From: Ophiobolus disseminans
Lineage: Eukaryota; Ascomycota; Dothideomycetes; Pleosporales; Phaeosphaeriaceae
Assembly (NCBI GenBank): GCA_010093685.1
Contig: MU006233.1
Span: 744,001-808,000, forward strand
Reading direction: 5' to 3'
Length of the DNA stretch: 64,000 bases
How positions within the stretch are numbered: the first letter of the stretch is position 1; each line of letters starts with the position of its first letter. Positions 1 to 11,689 of this stretch are shown piece by piece. The position numbers were made by a program, and so were the translations under genes. The notes under the pieces were generated by a model. It saw only the letters and a program-made list of their open reading frames with translations, ran no database searches and was not told where the DNA came from.

Positions 1-2312
1 CTTTTCTTTTTGGTTTCGGCAGGAGGCGCCGGAACAGCGACATAGATAATGCCATAGACAACTTTTAAGGAGAAGGAACGCCAGACATTTTTCCTCGTAT
101 GGTTTGATTTTGAAAGTCGGGCGTACATAGCAATGTGGGTGAGGTAGAAAGGAGAGGACAGCGGCTGTGGGATTTATACCCTCAAGTCCTCCACCCCTCA
201 GCCATGCGATGTTCTTATCCGGCTTTTAAACACGAATTGACTTACGCAAACATAGAGCTGTAGAGCGCGTGATTCGACATGTACCTAGACAGAAGCATTT
301 TTAGTCGCAGCACTCGAGACCGCATGGCACTCACGTAGGTGCTGTTCCGAAAACAGGAGCACGCATTCTCTTCCCTCTTCCTCTTTCGTGGATATCCCAA
401 CCTCTAGCTCGCAAGCCCGCCATTTTCATGTATCTTCGGACTTTTGGACGGGATGCCGCAAGGAGCCGGACATTCTGATCTAGGTGTAGGCTTTCGGAAA
501 GCCGGAAGGCGCAGACCATCCATCCCTACCATGAGCTTTTAGAGATGAAGTGGACCTGAGTGTGTTGAGGAAGTTGGAGAAGCGAGGCCAGCGAAGAACT
601 TATACCTCCACCCACAAACCTTCCAGTCCAGACATGGAGCGCTGCTTTGCTTATTTTCAACAACTCCAACGTCCCAACTTCTGCCCAAAAAGGAGAGGAA
701 AATAGACCAGCATAACCGAGATCGCGTCCTGTTTTGGAACGCCCTCCCACTGCTTCGCTCATGTAGTCGTTGATGTGACCTTTTCCTTCCCTTCCAGAAT
801 CCAGTGCACAACATCGCCCATTTGGCTCCGAGCGCAAGCTCGTTTCATGGCTTTGCATGAATTGGGGTGGGCGGGATATATGTCTGATGGATGAGGCGTT
901 CAGGAAGGCGCAGAAGGAAGGACATGGCTCAGACGACGTCTGGTTTTTGGAGATCCGATGTGTCAAGGGCGCAGGACATTTGTACGGTCGCTTTCTTTTT
1001 GCTCATGAATGCAAAAAGAAAGACATACTCCAAACGTCGTCTAGTTTCTGGCAATCTCGACAGCTTCCCAAGCGCGCAACATGTACGTGACTACGTATCC
1101 TTTCGGCACAGCGCAGCGCAGAAGCAATCCGCATTTGTCTGAAGTTGTTGTTTTTCAAAGAGTTGGAGACGCACAACATAACTCTCCACAGTGCTGGTTT
1201 CTTTCCTCGAGCAATTGGAATTGCTATTGCGAGTGTAATAGAGAGGACGCAAGATAGCCTGGAAGAGACATGTTGCGAATGCTGTGCCTGTTCTGAAGAG
1301 CCAGAAACACAGAACATCAGCCCACTCTGGAGCCGTTTCGTGCATTGCACAACGCACACATAATAACGGAGAAGACTCGAGACAGTCCAACCACCCATTG
1401 CCCTTTTGTCTTTTTATCTCTGGAGAGCGAGAAACACGCACCATCAGCCCATTCCGAAACCATTTTATGCATTGCACAAAGCGAATGTAGTAGATAAAGA
1501 CGCAAGACACCGCCAAAACCACACATGCCCCTGACCTCCCTGAATTTCTAGAGAGCGAGAGCCACACACCATTATCCTGCACTCATGTTGTTTCTCGTGC
1601 ATTGCGTACGCAATTGCGGATGTGATTTCGAATGACTCGCGACAGACCAGAACCACACACATGATCTCTTCATCCTGTATTTTTTGAAAAGCGAGAGCCA
1701 CAGACTCATGTGATCGATGAATGTAGCCTTCGGAGTTGGAAAGGCGCGGAATATATGTCTTCAAGAGTGCAGAAACAAAACATGAGGAGGATTACCACCA
1801 CCTGTTGGACAGCGAACGACGCAGTCCATACCTTTGTCGAATGTTGGCTGGTTTTCGGGGGATGGGAAATGCGAATGTGATGAAGAAGGCCAGGTTGGCG
1901 GAGGGAGCGAGATTTATATACGTGCGACTGGACTCGAGGGGGTTGAGATGCTCGAAAAGCGATGAAGAAAAAGATGTGTGAGTAAGGATGAGAAACGTGT
2001 GCAGTCATCTCGTCTTCGTCTTCGTCGTATATACCTCTCTCCATCTCATGACCTTCACGTTACTCAGGTCATTCCAACATCTATATGTATACACCCCCCA
2101 TCCCGTCCCCTTTCTCCTACAAAATACACCCATCGACCCGTCCTCATTAATCATCACACTCCCACCCAAACCACGTTTATTAAACAAGACGAAGAAGAAC
2201 AAAGACGGCGCTGAAAACGCTATGCACCTCAAATGAAAACTCAAGAATAGAGATAACGACTCGCTTGCTAACAAACGCAAAACCAATTCAACGCTCCACA
2301 CCCCTGCCCACA
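1..2312. other. Gene-free region at the window edge
   Basis: I see no convincing gene. Open frames here are short and lack family resemblance. The stretch from about 1020 to 1720 is made of a decayed tandem repeat (separate entry), and similar phrases (a GGAAGGCGCAGA-like core) recur near 497, 899 and 1738. The segment 2040-2312 is the 3' flank of the NIPA-type gene on the minus strand. A minus-strand ATG at 53-55 opens a frame that runs off the left edge, but it is too short to judge. Confidence 0.6.
1163..1715. repeat. Decayed tandem repeat, period about 130 bp
   Basis: Four successive blocks start near 1163, 1297, 1427 and 1555, each opening with a GAGAAACACRNACCAT-like phrase. Blocks two to four continue with a CRTGCATTGC(A/G) phrase, then a GACGCAAGACA or GACTCGCGACAG phrase, and end with a T-rich run followed by GAGAGCGAGA. 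A partial fifth block begins near 1690. Copies differ by many substitutions and small indels, so this is an old array. The phrases were aligned by eye. Older copies may extend left to about 1020. Confidence 0.6.
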
Positions 2313-4444
2313 CTACAAGAAAGCGCCTTTCGACCCGCCCTTTTCATAATCCTTATCATCCCTCGGACTCTCCTCAGTATCCACTCTCCTGACGCCACGT
2401 GCATGTGGCGGCGGGGTAGTCATGGGCGAGTAATTCGGGGTATGGCCTGGCGGGGTAGCCCAGTCCTGTTCGTCCGAGTATGTCGGAGGATTATTTTCGT
2501 CGCTGCCGTGACTGGGTATAGGTAAGAGGTGTGTGGAATCGCCCTTAACGAGTCCGAGACGCTCTTCCTCAGTGGCGGATGTGGCCTTGCCTTCGCGACT
2601 GCCCTTGCGGCTGTGACGGCTTGTGGGACGGCGGCTGCCGGATGCTTCGCCTGTGGAGTCGCCGCGGTTGCGGCCAAAGACATTTTGGAAGGAGAATTGG
2701 CGCTTGGCGATGTGTGCTGGTGGTCTTGGAGCTTGGAGGAAGGTGTCGTTGTCCGGAGGGGGAGGGTGTGGTAACGAGGCGAACTGTATGTGAGTATCTC
2801 CAGGTCTGTAGGAAGTGTCTTGTGACATGGCCTGCTTGTAGGAGTCCTTGTCGCTAGCGATATCGGATGCGCCGTCGGTCGCGGGGATAGGAGGAAGGTT
2901 CCTCATGTCCACAGCTGTAGAGGGAACGGCATGGGCGCTGCCACGACTACTAGTCGATTTGCCCCGTGACCGCAGGCGCTGGAAGAAGCCGGGATGGAAG
3001 CTGTCGTTGTCATCGTCCGACTCGTATGTTGGAAAACTCGACATGCCCAGGGGTGGATGGGACATTTTCGTGTGCACGATGGTCCCGCTTCTGGTCAATG
3101 GCCGGTTTGGATCGATGATAGTTCGGCGTCTTCGAATCCCGTCGAATTCGACCTGCTCGCCCTCGCCAATAGGTTGCATGTGCTCTTCCCGAATTTTACT
3201 GACCTCGCTAGCCTCCTTCAATGACCTTGCTCGCGATAGAGAGCGCAAGATGGCACTACCACCGCGGAGAGCGTCGGCTCTGGGCTCCCACTCCGGCTCT
3301 GCTACCTCGGCGACCTGGCGTACTTGATCGAGATCGCCCTTGAAGACGGCTGCATCTGGTACGTCCTTGGCTGATTTAGAGAGCTGCAGCAGTACAACAC
3401 CAGAGCAAATCTGCAGGAAGCCCATGATGACGGTGACGATCTGGAGGGGTGTGCCCTTGAATCCTTGGAAGAGGATAGCGGAGGTGACGATGGTGGACGA
3501 AGTGAAGAGAACGTAGTAGGTGGGCGTGACCAAAGCGGCGTTGAAGAGGTTGAGCGCTTTCTACACACTGTCAGCAGGCATTGGGGATGCGGGGTTGTGA
3601 CATGACTTACGTTGAGGTACACGATCTCGGTGAGCAGCGTGACCACTACGAATACAAGTAGGACGTAGAGAAACCACTCTTTGAACTGACCGCCGTACTT
3701 GCCAGATGCCTGAGCTACAACTGCGGCACCGAGACCCTGGGTCGCAACGACACTGAGACCTCCAATCAGACTGCAGATTGTGATGTAGACCATCATTGTC
3801 TTCTTTCCGTACTTGGGGCCGAGCCAGAGGGCGATGACGACGCATGCGATAATTACAACGCCAGTGTAGCTGAGGAACCCGGGCGCGATGACCCACTTCT
3901 TCATATCTTGAATTCTTGCGACTGCGGACTGCTCGGGCGCATTGACTGCAATGACGACGGATCCGATGATGCAGTTGAAGCAGCCGACCTTTCCGACAAA
4001 ACTCAGGCGCTCCTTGAGGAAGATGGTGGATAGTATGGCGCATATTACAACGGAGAGGGCTCCCATGGGCGTGACGAGGATAGCGTCGGTAAATGCATAT
4101 GCGACCACTATTACGGAGTTAGGACAGCCCGAGTTTGTTCATTTATAGAGAGCCTCACAATTGCAGATTTCGCCGACAATCATGAGCGTCATGCCGAGCC
4201 ACCACCAAGCGTTCTTCAAGTATGCGTAGCCTTCACCAGCTTCCTCGTTGTATTTTGCGTTTGCTTGCAGCAGGCCATGCTTCTTGATGACGAAGGACGT
4301 GCCGATAAATACACCAGATAATATTGCTAATACAAGGCCAATGATTTTGTACGATCCTGGCCTGGTTGCGGCATCCCCGCCCATGCCCCCAGAGCGGGCG
4401 TGCAGTTCATGTGCGGCATAGAGGAGGTGCGCGGTCGAATCCAT
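2313..4444 (-). CDS. NIPA/DUF803-family magnesium transporter
   Basis: Three exons: 4444-4159, 4107-3611 and 3560-2313, giving 676 residues. The introns have GTGAGG and GTAAGT donors. The N-terminal half (to about residue 315) is a chain of hydrophobic segments with NIPA hallmarks: an early GVFIGTSFVIKKHGLL segment, GEICN followed across the first junction by VAYAF, then APLGALSVV-like VTPMGALSVV and FLKERLSFVGK. Members are multi-span Mg2+ transporters of the plasma membrane or endosomes. The C-terminal half is a long, polar, Ser/Pro-rich and probably cytosolic tail, much longer than in animal NIPA proteins but common in filamentous fungi. The first splice gives N-L-V-A-Y where many family members have N-F-V-A-Y. 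It is divergently placed to COG4, with a 669-bp shared upstream region. Confidence 0.9.
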
Positions 4445-5113
4445 GGCGTGTAGGGTGGGTGCTGTCAGACGGGTGATGCGCCGGCGACTGGACGTAGGGG
4501 CGGGAGGTGGTAGGATAGGCTATCGTGGTGGCAGCATCAGTGTCGCAATGGTGAATGGTCGTGGCACGAGGTGTGCTCGTGGGCGTCGGCGGAGGTGACT
4601 GCTTTCGGAAGTGTGTTTTGGCAGGCGCACGGTGGCTGCGGAGCGGAGATGAGTGCGGGCGAGGTCCAGGAATGCGCTGAAGAGGGAGGGAGGGGAGGGT
4701 GAAATGTTATCGCATTCGCACCAGTAAGGCTCGGGAGGATTTGGGGTCAGAAGTGTGTATGCGGGCGGGAAGGCGCAGTCTTCTGGGTCGTAATCGCCTA
4801 CGTACGGCTGAGATGTGGATGCAGCCTTGATTGGATGTCGAGTTGGTGGATTTCGGCCCTCGCAGCTGTCGCACGGCTTGTTTGCACACGGAATGTCTCG
4901 ATTATCAGTTTTGTTATAGTGTGCAGAAGTGTCAAAACAGATCAATGCCAAATGCGTTGGGAGCGGACGGTTGGTTAGGCTTGTTTCATTTCAGTTCCTG
5001 GGCCGGTGCTTGTTAGGCTCAGGAACTGCAGCAACGGCAAAAGACCCTGGCCCGGCCTTCGTCATCGGCTCCGCGCGAACCAACCCACCATCGCTTGACA
5101 CCTCACCACCACC
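4445..5113. promoter_or_regulatory. Divergent upstream region of the NIPA-type gene and COG4
   Basis: 669 bp between two start codons facing away from each other, so it should hold both promoters. I see no clear TATA box and no reading frame I would call. A minus-strand open frame at 4520-4951 shows no family resemblance. Confidence 0.5.
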
Positions 5114-7508
5114 ATGCTGGCCGCGAATGGCACCCTCGACCAGGCCCGGGATGTATTCGCCGCCACATCCGTCGCCGAGATCCATGCTGCTCTCCAGCAA
5201 TTGCATGTCCAGGAGGCCACGGTGACGCAGCGCCTGAACGACCTCATCGCGTCGCAAAAGGACCTGTCCCGCGAACTTGGCCGCCTCGACCTACTCCGCG
5301 CCCACCTCGGCACCCAGGCCGTCAACACGCGCGCCATCAGCAATGGCATGCTCTCAGACGCCGCCTCGACCGCCAACCGCATATCCAGCGCCGTCAAGCG
5401 CCTCGACCAGGAGCAGACCAATGTCAAGGCGACGCTGGAGGTGGTCGAGCAGGTGGCCGAACTGAAGGCATGCGTGCTGGGTGTGCATGGATCTATGGGC
5501 GCCCCGCAAGACTGGGAGACGGCCGCGGCATACCTCAGTCGTGCGTCAAAAATACCAGACGAAGTCATCAACGGCAGCTTTGCGGAAGAAATCGTGCCCA
5601 CTGCAGAGGTGCCCGACCCGCCACGGCTGACACTGGATGCTGCTGCCGAATCTCTGTGTGGCCTGTTCCTACGCGAGTTTGAAAAGGCAGCAAAAGAGGG
5701 AGACGGCTCCAAAGTGACGCGCTTCTTCAAGCTGTTTCCACTAATCGGGCGGACAGACGTTGGTTTGGACGCATATGGGCGCTATGTCTGCCAGGGTGTC
5801 ACTTCACACGCGCGCACAAACTTCAACTCGGCCCAGCCAGCTCAGAGGAAGGAAGGCTTCTTCTACGGCAACACCATCACCAAGCTGTTCGAGCATATTG
5901 CCCAGATTGTAGACGGCCACGAGCCACTGGTAGAGCAGCACTATGGGCCTGGTATGATGGCCAAGGTCATCGAGCGCCTGCAGATAGAAGCAGATGTACA
6001 AGGCGGCATCATGCTCGACACCTGGCATGAGGAGCGCAGCATCGATCGCAAGTTGACCGACATCAAATCCTACGCCTTCTCATTCCTCGTGCAAAGCTTC
6101 CTGCCCGCCCAGAAGCCTGCAAGTGGCACCCCTCGCTCTAACTCGCCGGCCAATGCCGTACGGACGAGTGAAGATGAAGGGGTCAACATGAAGGAGGTCG
6201 ATGGTCTGCTGGGCGAGAGTGCATTGATGCTTGGGAGGTGGGCTCTTTATTCACGGTTCATCTCCGACAAGTGCGCAGTGAGTATCAATATCAATACAGT
6301 CTTTCACTTGCTCATGTCTGCAGTCCTCCCAGCCTGAAGATCTCATCGATCACGGTCTTGTGATGCCCGAATTCTTATCGACGAGCAACCTCCAGAAAAA
6401 AGTCTCAAGCCACCTCGTCGAACCGTTCAACGTCATGACAACATTCTTCTTCCGTCGCTCAGTAGAGAAGGCGTTCCAACTGGATGAGTCGCCGTCTGAC
6501 CTCACACTAAACCCCTCAAAACCCCTCGGCTCCAATCCGCCATTCATCACATCCGCAGTCGACGACGTCATGTATATCGTCAATCAAGTCCTGCAAAGAA
6601 CATTAGCCACCTCACAACGCGCCATCATCGCCAGTGTAGAGCCTACCATAACCCGTGTGCTAGGCGGAGACTTCATCGGAATGATCCAGCGTAAGATGCG
6701 CGACGAGAGCTACCCACAACCCGTCGTCCAAGGCGGCTTGCCTCCCGAAAGCAAAGTCATCGCCTTCATCATCCTCATCAACAACCTCGACGTCTCCAAC
6801 GACTACATCAAGCGCATCGTCGAGCAGCAACTTAGCAAGCGCCCGCAAGCCTCAGACGAAGAAACGAAGTCCCCCCTCCAAGAACTTTACCCCTTCGGCC
6901 ACGACGCCGTCTTCGTCGAAGGCCGACTAAAAGCCCTACAAAACGGCTTCGTCTCAAAGAGCACAGAGCTCATGAACGACGGCATAAACGTCCTCTTCGA
7001 CAAAGTCCTCAAACCACGCATCAGACCCATCCTAGCCGAAGCCTTCCGCGACATCGACTACGCGCCCCCAGAAGACGACGACATGGACGAAGACGACCCA
7101 GACGACGAAGACCTCGTTAAATCCCGCTTCGACCGCGGTTGGAGCGTTGTCGTACGGCCCATCAAGCGCATCCTAACGCCCGCGAACTTCGATCGCTTGC
7201 TATCCATTACGCTGAATTATCTGGCCAGTCAGCTGGAAAAGCGCATCAGAAGTTATTACGGCCGGGTGAATGAATTGGGAGCTGTGAGGCTGGAGAGAGA
7301 CGTTGCGGGGATTATTACGGCGGCGGTGGCGGGTGGGAAGTATGGGCTGAGAGATGCATTCACAAAGTGCACGCAGATGACGCTGATTATGAATATGGAG
7401 GATGATGAGTGGGATGAGGTTGCTGATGATACTAGTGGTGAGTCTGGGATTGCGTGGGTTATGGATGGGGAAGAGCGGAAGCGGGTGAGAGCGATTGTTA
7501 AGGGGTAG
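5114..7508 (+). CDS. COG4: Conserved oligomeric Golgi complex subunit 4
   Basis: Two exons, 5114-6277 and 6324-7508, joined in phase 0 across a 46-bp intron (GTGAGT...CAG), giving 782 residues, close to the usual size of COG4. The N-terminal coiled coil is recognisable (LDQEQTNVKATLEVVEQV, about residues 96-113), followed by the Cog4 motif ELKACVLGVHGSMGAPQDWE. The second exon carries the helical C-terminal part with an acidic patch of Asp/Glu near residue 635. COG4 is a lobe A subunit of the COG tether, which captures intra-Golgi retrograde vesicles and binds SNAREs and Sly1. Transcription is divergent from the NIPA-type gene. The start is the first ATG in a good context (CCACCACCATG). Confidence 0.93.
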
Positions 7509-7916
7509 ATACTGAAAAGGTCATGCTCTGAGGAGTTGTCGTTCTCGACTCTCGGAGGCCCGCCTTGGCAAGTAATATATACAAACGAGCCAGAGGCCAC
7601 GCGACAACTAGGTACCGGTACTCAGCAATTCTCACGATGTCCGCTGCTTCCCCCTTCAAGCCCTTCAAGGTCACGGACCACTTGCAGTCGCGCCTTGCAT
7701 TCGGCATCCAAACCTCAATACGAGACCGGGGGCACGTGCCATCCGTAGCCAAAGCTTGGCCTGAACACCTTTACTTCCAAACATTCAACATTATTCACAC
7801 CTCCATCAATCTCATCGGTGCCCAATATCGACTCCCATAAGCGCAATATTGGTAACGAATATGCTAGCCCGCTAGCAACGTCGCACTTGCGCTCCGCCTA
7901 GTGCTACGGTACGGCG
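7509..7916. other. Intergenic, COG4 to GH125 gene
   Basis: 408 bp. It serves as the 3' end of COG4 and the promoter of the next gene. I see no gene or repeat in it. Confidence 0.5.
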
Positions 7917-9564
7917 ATGTGGCTCCAAACTCTTGTACCCTGGCTCCTTTTCCCCGTCCTCTCATTGGCCCAATGCCCCATCTACACATCCTACTCCGCA
8001 CAACAACATGAACCACTATCCGGAGGAAAATACAACCTCTCATCCATGCGACCCGTCCCGGCGTGTCGAACTTTCTACTCGCATGAAGTTGAAGAAACGA
8101 TTGAGCGCTTGAGGGGCGTTATCAAGGATCCGGATCTTTTTCGGCTTTTTGAGAATGCGTGGCCGAGTACGCTGGATACGACAGTTGCGTGGCGGGGATG
8201 GTCGAATTCGAGTCTAACTTCAGCTGGTAAAGGTAAGGTAGAAGAGGAAGAGTTAACATTCATAATCACGGGCGACATCGAAGCAATGTGGCTCCGCGAC
8301 TCGGCCAACCAACTGCAAGCCTACACCTCCATCTTAACCCCGAACGCCAGCACCGAAAGCCTCGCATCCCTCTTCCGCGGCGCAATCACCCTGCAAGCAC
8401 GCTACATCCTCGGGGACCCTTTTTGCAATGCTTTCCAAGCCCCGCTTGAGAGCGGCGTGGCAGCAAGGAGTAGCGCGAATAGCGACCAGATTACGCCGAA
8501 GTACGACTACTTCAAGGTGTTTAGTTGCCAGTGGGAACTGGATTCCGTGGCCTCGTTTCTGCAGTTGAGTGCGGATTACTTCGCTGCGACGGGGGATATT
8601 GAGTTTTTCCGTAGGAGTGGGAATTGGACGCGGGCGGTGGAGATGGTGCTGGACACGGCGGAGAGTATGATGGTGGGGTCGTATGATGAGGAGGGGAGGT
8701 GGGTACATACGAATTATACGTATTGTGCGCCGTATGGAGGTATGTTGGATCGAATGTCTCTTAATTGACGATGGTTTTGGTTTTTGGTGGTGGATTACTG
8801 AGATGTGGGATGGTACTGACAGTGATCCAGGCACCCCCATAAACGCCTGCAACGGCTCCCCCCACCGCGGCTCCATCGGCCTCATCCGCTCCTTCCACCG
8901 CCCCTCCGACGACGCATGTATATACCAATACCTGATCCCCTCAAACATGATGTTCTCGTCTGCCTTAAACGCCTCCTCCTTCATCGCCGAAGCCCTCCAC
9001 CCCCACGCCCACTCCCCCCTCACAGCACGCATGCGCCACATCGCCACCGGCATAAACGCCGGCATAAACGCGCACGCCATCGTCTCGGACTCGGCGTTCG
9101 GCAAAGTATATGCCTACGAAATCGATGGATATGGGAGCCATATCGTCATGGACGATCCAAACGTCCCCTCCCTCCTATCCGCCCCCTTCATACATTACAC
9201 CACTTCACACGACCCCATCTATCGTAACACCCGGCGCAAAATCTTATCCCCATCCAACCCGTATTTCTCCCGCGGCCCCATCATCAGCGGCGTGGGCAGC
9301 ATGCATACGTTGCCTGGGAAGGTGTGGCCCATGGCGAATATCATGACCATCTTAACGAGCGAGGACGACGACGAGATTATACAGAACTTGCAGATGGTGC
9401 TGGGGAGTACGGCGGGCACGGGGTTGGTGCATGAGAGTGTGGATAGTTGGGATGAGGGGCGGTATTCGAGGAGTTGGTTTAGTTGGGCGAATGGGTTGTT
9501 TGGACAGTGTATTTTAGAGCTAGAGAGGAGTAGGCCTTGGATATTGGGGATGAGTTTCCAATGA
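7917..9564 (+). CDS. GH125 exo-alpha-1,6-mannosidase (Mug157-like), secreted
   Basis: Exons 7917-8739 and 8831-9564 give 518 residues; the GTATGT...CAG intron splits a Gly codon in an APYGGTPINACNG motif. An N-terminal signal peptide is visible (WLQTLVPWLLFPVLSLAQC). GH125 landmarks are DIEAMWLRDSANQLQAY (near residue 120), a YTYCAPYGGTPINACNGSPH segment, and a C-terminal HESV...WFSWANGLFGQ block. The HES segment is the region that carries the catalytic Glu in characterised bacterial members; the assignment here is by family resemblance. Family members remove terminal alpha-1,6-linked mannose from N-glycans or mannan. The S. pombe homologue is Mug157 (meiotically up-regulated). The signal peptide suggests action in the secretory pathway or cell wall. 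Confidence 0.92.
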
Positions 9565-10107
9565 GGGACTTGGGTATGTTATTGGAAGCACCTCAACGGC
9601 ATGTTTTACTTGTCTTGGGTTGTTGTTTGGGAGTGTAAGTTGACAAACGTACTTGCTGCCAAAGTTAATGCCGTCGTGTAAAACCGCTTTTCTTGAGCTT
9701 GATATGCCTACATCGTCGTCGTACTCGATACCCGCAATTCGACTCGATGCTGCAGAGTCCAAACTTTACCTTCGTTGCCGAGGCTGCCAAGATGTGCATG
9801 CAGTGGTGGCGTGCCAGCCTGATCAGAATATTCTCAGCCTTGTCGACTCCATTGGACCTGGACAACCTTAGGCACGGTTCGTGGGTTCCAGCCGCGTCGC
9901 CTCAGAAGAAGATGGCGCATCGAGGCGGGATAGACGCGGCTAGACGAAAAGCTGGTGGAGGGATATTCCACATATGCAAGCCTCAGCGTCACCGCACATG
10001 AGGCACTCCATCCTCATCCATGCATGGCGAAGACATCTTGTTATCCTCTTCTTCAGATACATGAATTTCACAACCCTGTTCAGTCCGTCGCCGTGTGTCC
10101 GCTAATC
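9565..10107. other. Intergenic, GH125 gene to receptor-like gene 1
   Basis: 543 bp. Short open frames on both strands look random. Two in-frame upstream ATGs (9955 and 10024) could extend the next gene at its 5' end. Confidence 0.4.
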
Positions 10108-11005
10108 ATGGCTGTTACCGCGCCAGCCGTGCTCCAGCCTCGCGCTGAGACAGCGACCTTTTGCTGGTGGTCCAGCGGCGCCGTGGGCGACAGTATATTC
10201 TGGGAGCCTGTGCGCTACGATCCTGCGAAGCTCTTCATCACTAGTTCGCAAGGCTTCTCTATCTGGGTATATGCCTGCAACGACGGGGCGAATTGGTGCG
10301 ACACAGCGACGATAGCGACGACGTGCGGCGATGGGTTCATCAGGGCTATGAGCTTGACATCGTCGTGTGCAAAGTGTTGGACGGAGCTCATGTATCAGCG
10401 GTACGGCGACGCTGAGCCCAAGTTGAGCTTGGTAGGGTGTGATGCACCGGGCGGAAGCTACTCGGCGAAGACCTTTTATGTCGAGAGTCCGCCTGCGAGG
10501 AAAGGCAGTGAGTGGAGAGTGGCGTGTGGTGTGTTTTGATCAAGCGCTGATGTAGGCTTTAGTTGCCTCGACACTGCCTACTGTCACCACTGCTACCGTG
10601 CCAACACTTGCAAATGCGAGTCCAATTACACCGACGCCCAGCAACACGAGCACATCCACTACACCTGCACAAACGGCTGTATCTGCTGCATCAGAAAGCA
10701 GAAATGATGGGCCTAGCGTAGGCTTGATAGCAGGCTCCGTCATCGGCGGAGTAGCTGTGCTCGGCATTATCGGTCTCATCGCGTTGTGGATCGTGCGAAG
10801 ACATGGGCGGCATCAACCTCATACGACGGATATCTCAGCTACCGGTCCTCAGTATGCGGCGTCGAGCCCGGGAGTGGCGGAGTATCCCATCTATCGCGCA
10901 GAGCTGCCGCCACAAAATCGCGCAGAGCTGCCACCGCACGCGTTCTCGACGCATGGAAGGAGCGAATTGGAAGATGGAGGCAGGATTTCAGTTCCAAGGT
11001 ATTGA
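10108..11005 (+). CDS. Single-pass receptor-like surface protein, tandem copy 1
   Basis: Exons 10108-10507 and 10563-11005 (GTGAGT...TAG, phase 1) give 280 residues. Order: Cys-containing N-terminal domain (to about residue 130; TFCWWSSG, WVYACN, WCDTATIATTCGDG, CWTELMYQRYGDAEPKL, TFYVESPPARKG), a Ser/Thr/Pro-rich stalk (about 135-180), one membrane span (186-211) followed by an RRHGR stop-transfer, and a cytosolic tail with two copies of AELPP and a YRAEL motif. This resembles Wsc/Mid2-type wall sensors in layout only; I do not recognise the ectodomain. The start is uncertain: 10108 matches the start of copy 2, but an in-frame ATG at 10024 would add a hydrophobic stretch. No classical signal peptide is seen with the short start. 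The next gene, 685 bp downstream, is its paralogue. Confidence 0.72.
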
Positions 11006-11689
11006 AGGTTGGAGCAAACATGTGCAAACATTCGCCTCATGATGGCACCGTGCGAAGGCAAGTCTTTTGAGTGAGTGGCTCGAACTGGCTATTGGATGTG
11101 CAGTCATGGTAGAGTGCCTGCAGACATCTGGCTCACATGACCTTGTCACATTGCCTTTGGTCGATTGCGCAGGCGGTTTGCAAATATCCGATATTGTTGA
11201 AATGTAAGCTGCCCAGCATACTGCACGACGCTTCTCCTAATTTCACGGTTAGCGTTCATCCTTTCTTGATGTAGAAAAGCGCAACGGGATTCGGCATCGC
11301 CGTGTCTGTGATTGATGCTACGAAGGAGCGCGGATGTTTGCAACACTCAGATTACACAAAACTTAGTCCGGTCGCGCCCCTTCATCGCATCGGTACAAGC
11401 TACTTGGTATAGATATGCATGCTCGAACTTGGGTGTACCCGTCGATTTGTGTTACGTCGCATCGGTGTGTACGTGTACGGCGCGTCTGGTTAAAAAGCAC
11501 GTGTTACGCGATATGCAGCGACGCAGGTCCAAGGTAATACCTATGTATCGCGAATGCGTAGGACAATGTGGCTGGGGAGAGAGGCATCTGGAAGAAGTCA
11601 GCATATCGCGAGCACTTCGACATCGTACAGGTACAGTCAAGGAAAAGGGAGCGTCGACGTTGATAGTTCGAGTTCCTATTCCACGCGAT
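11006..11689. other. Intergenic between the tandem paralogues
   Basis: 684 bp. The open frame of copy 2 extends upstream to 11312 without a stop, but the extra protein is Cys/Arg-rich and unlike copy 1, so I treat it as non-coding. I see no repeat. Confidence 0.4.

Noticed and set aside
1..55. Minus-strand ATG opening a frame that leaves the window on the left
   Set aside because: At most 18 codons are visible, and a second frame is equally open. This cannot be told from chance.
526..966. 146-codon minus-strand frame near the window start
   Set aside because: No family resemblance, and it overlaps the flank of the decayed repeat region; the frame is within what chance allows.
5062..5730. 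222-codon minus-strand open frame
   Set aside because: Antisense to COG4 exon 1, which has clear family motifs on the plus strand.
8334..9104. 256-codon minus-strand open frame
   Set aside because: Antisense to the GH125 gene, spanning its intron, with no homology.
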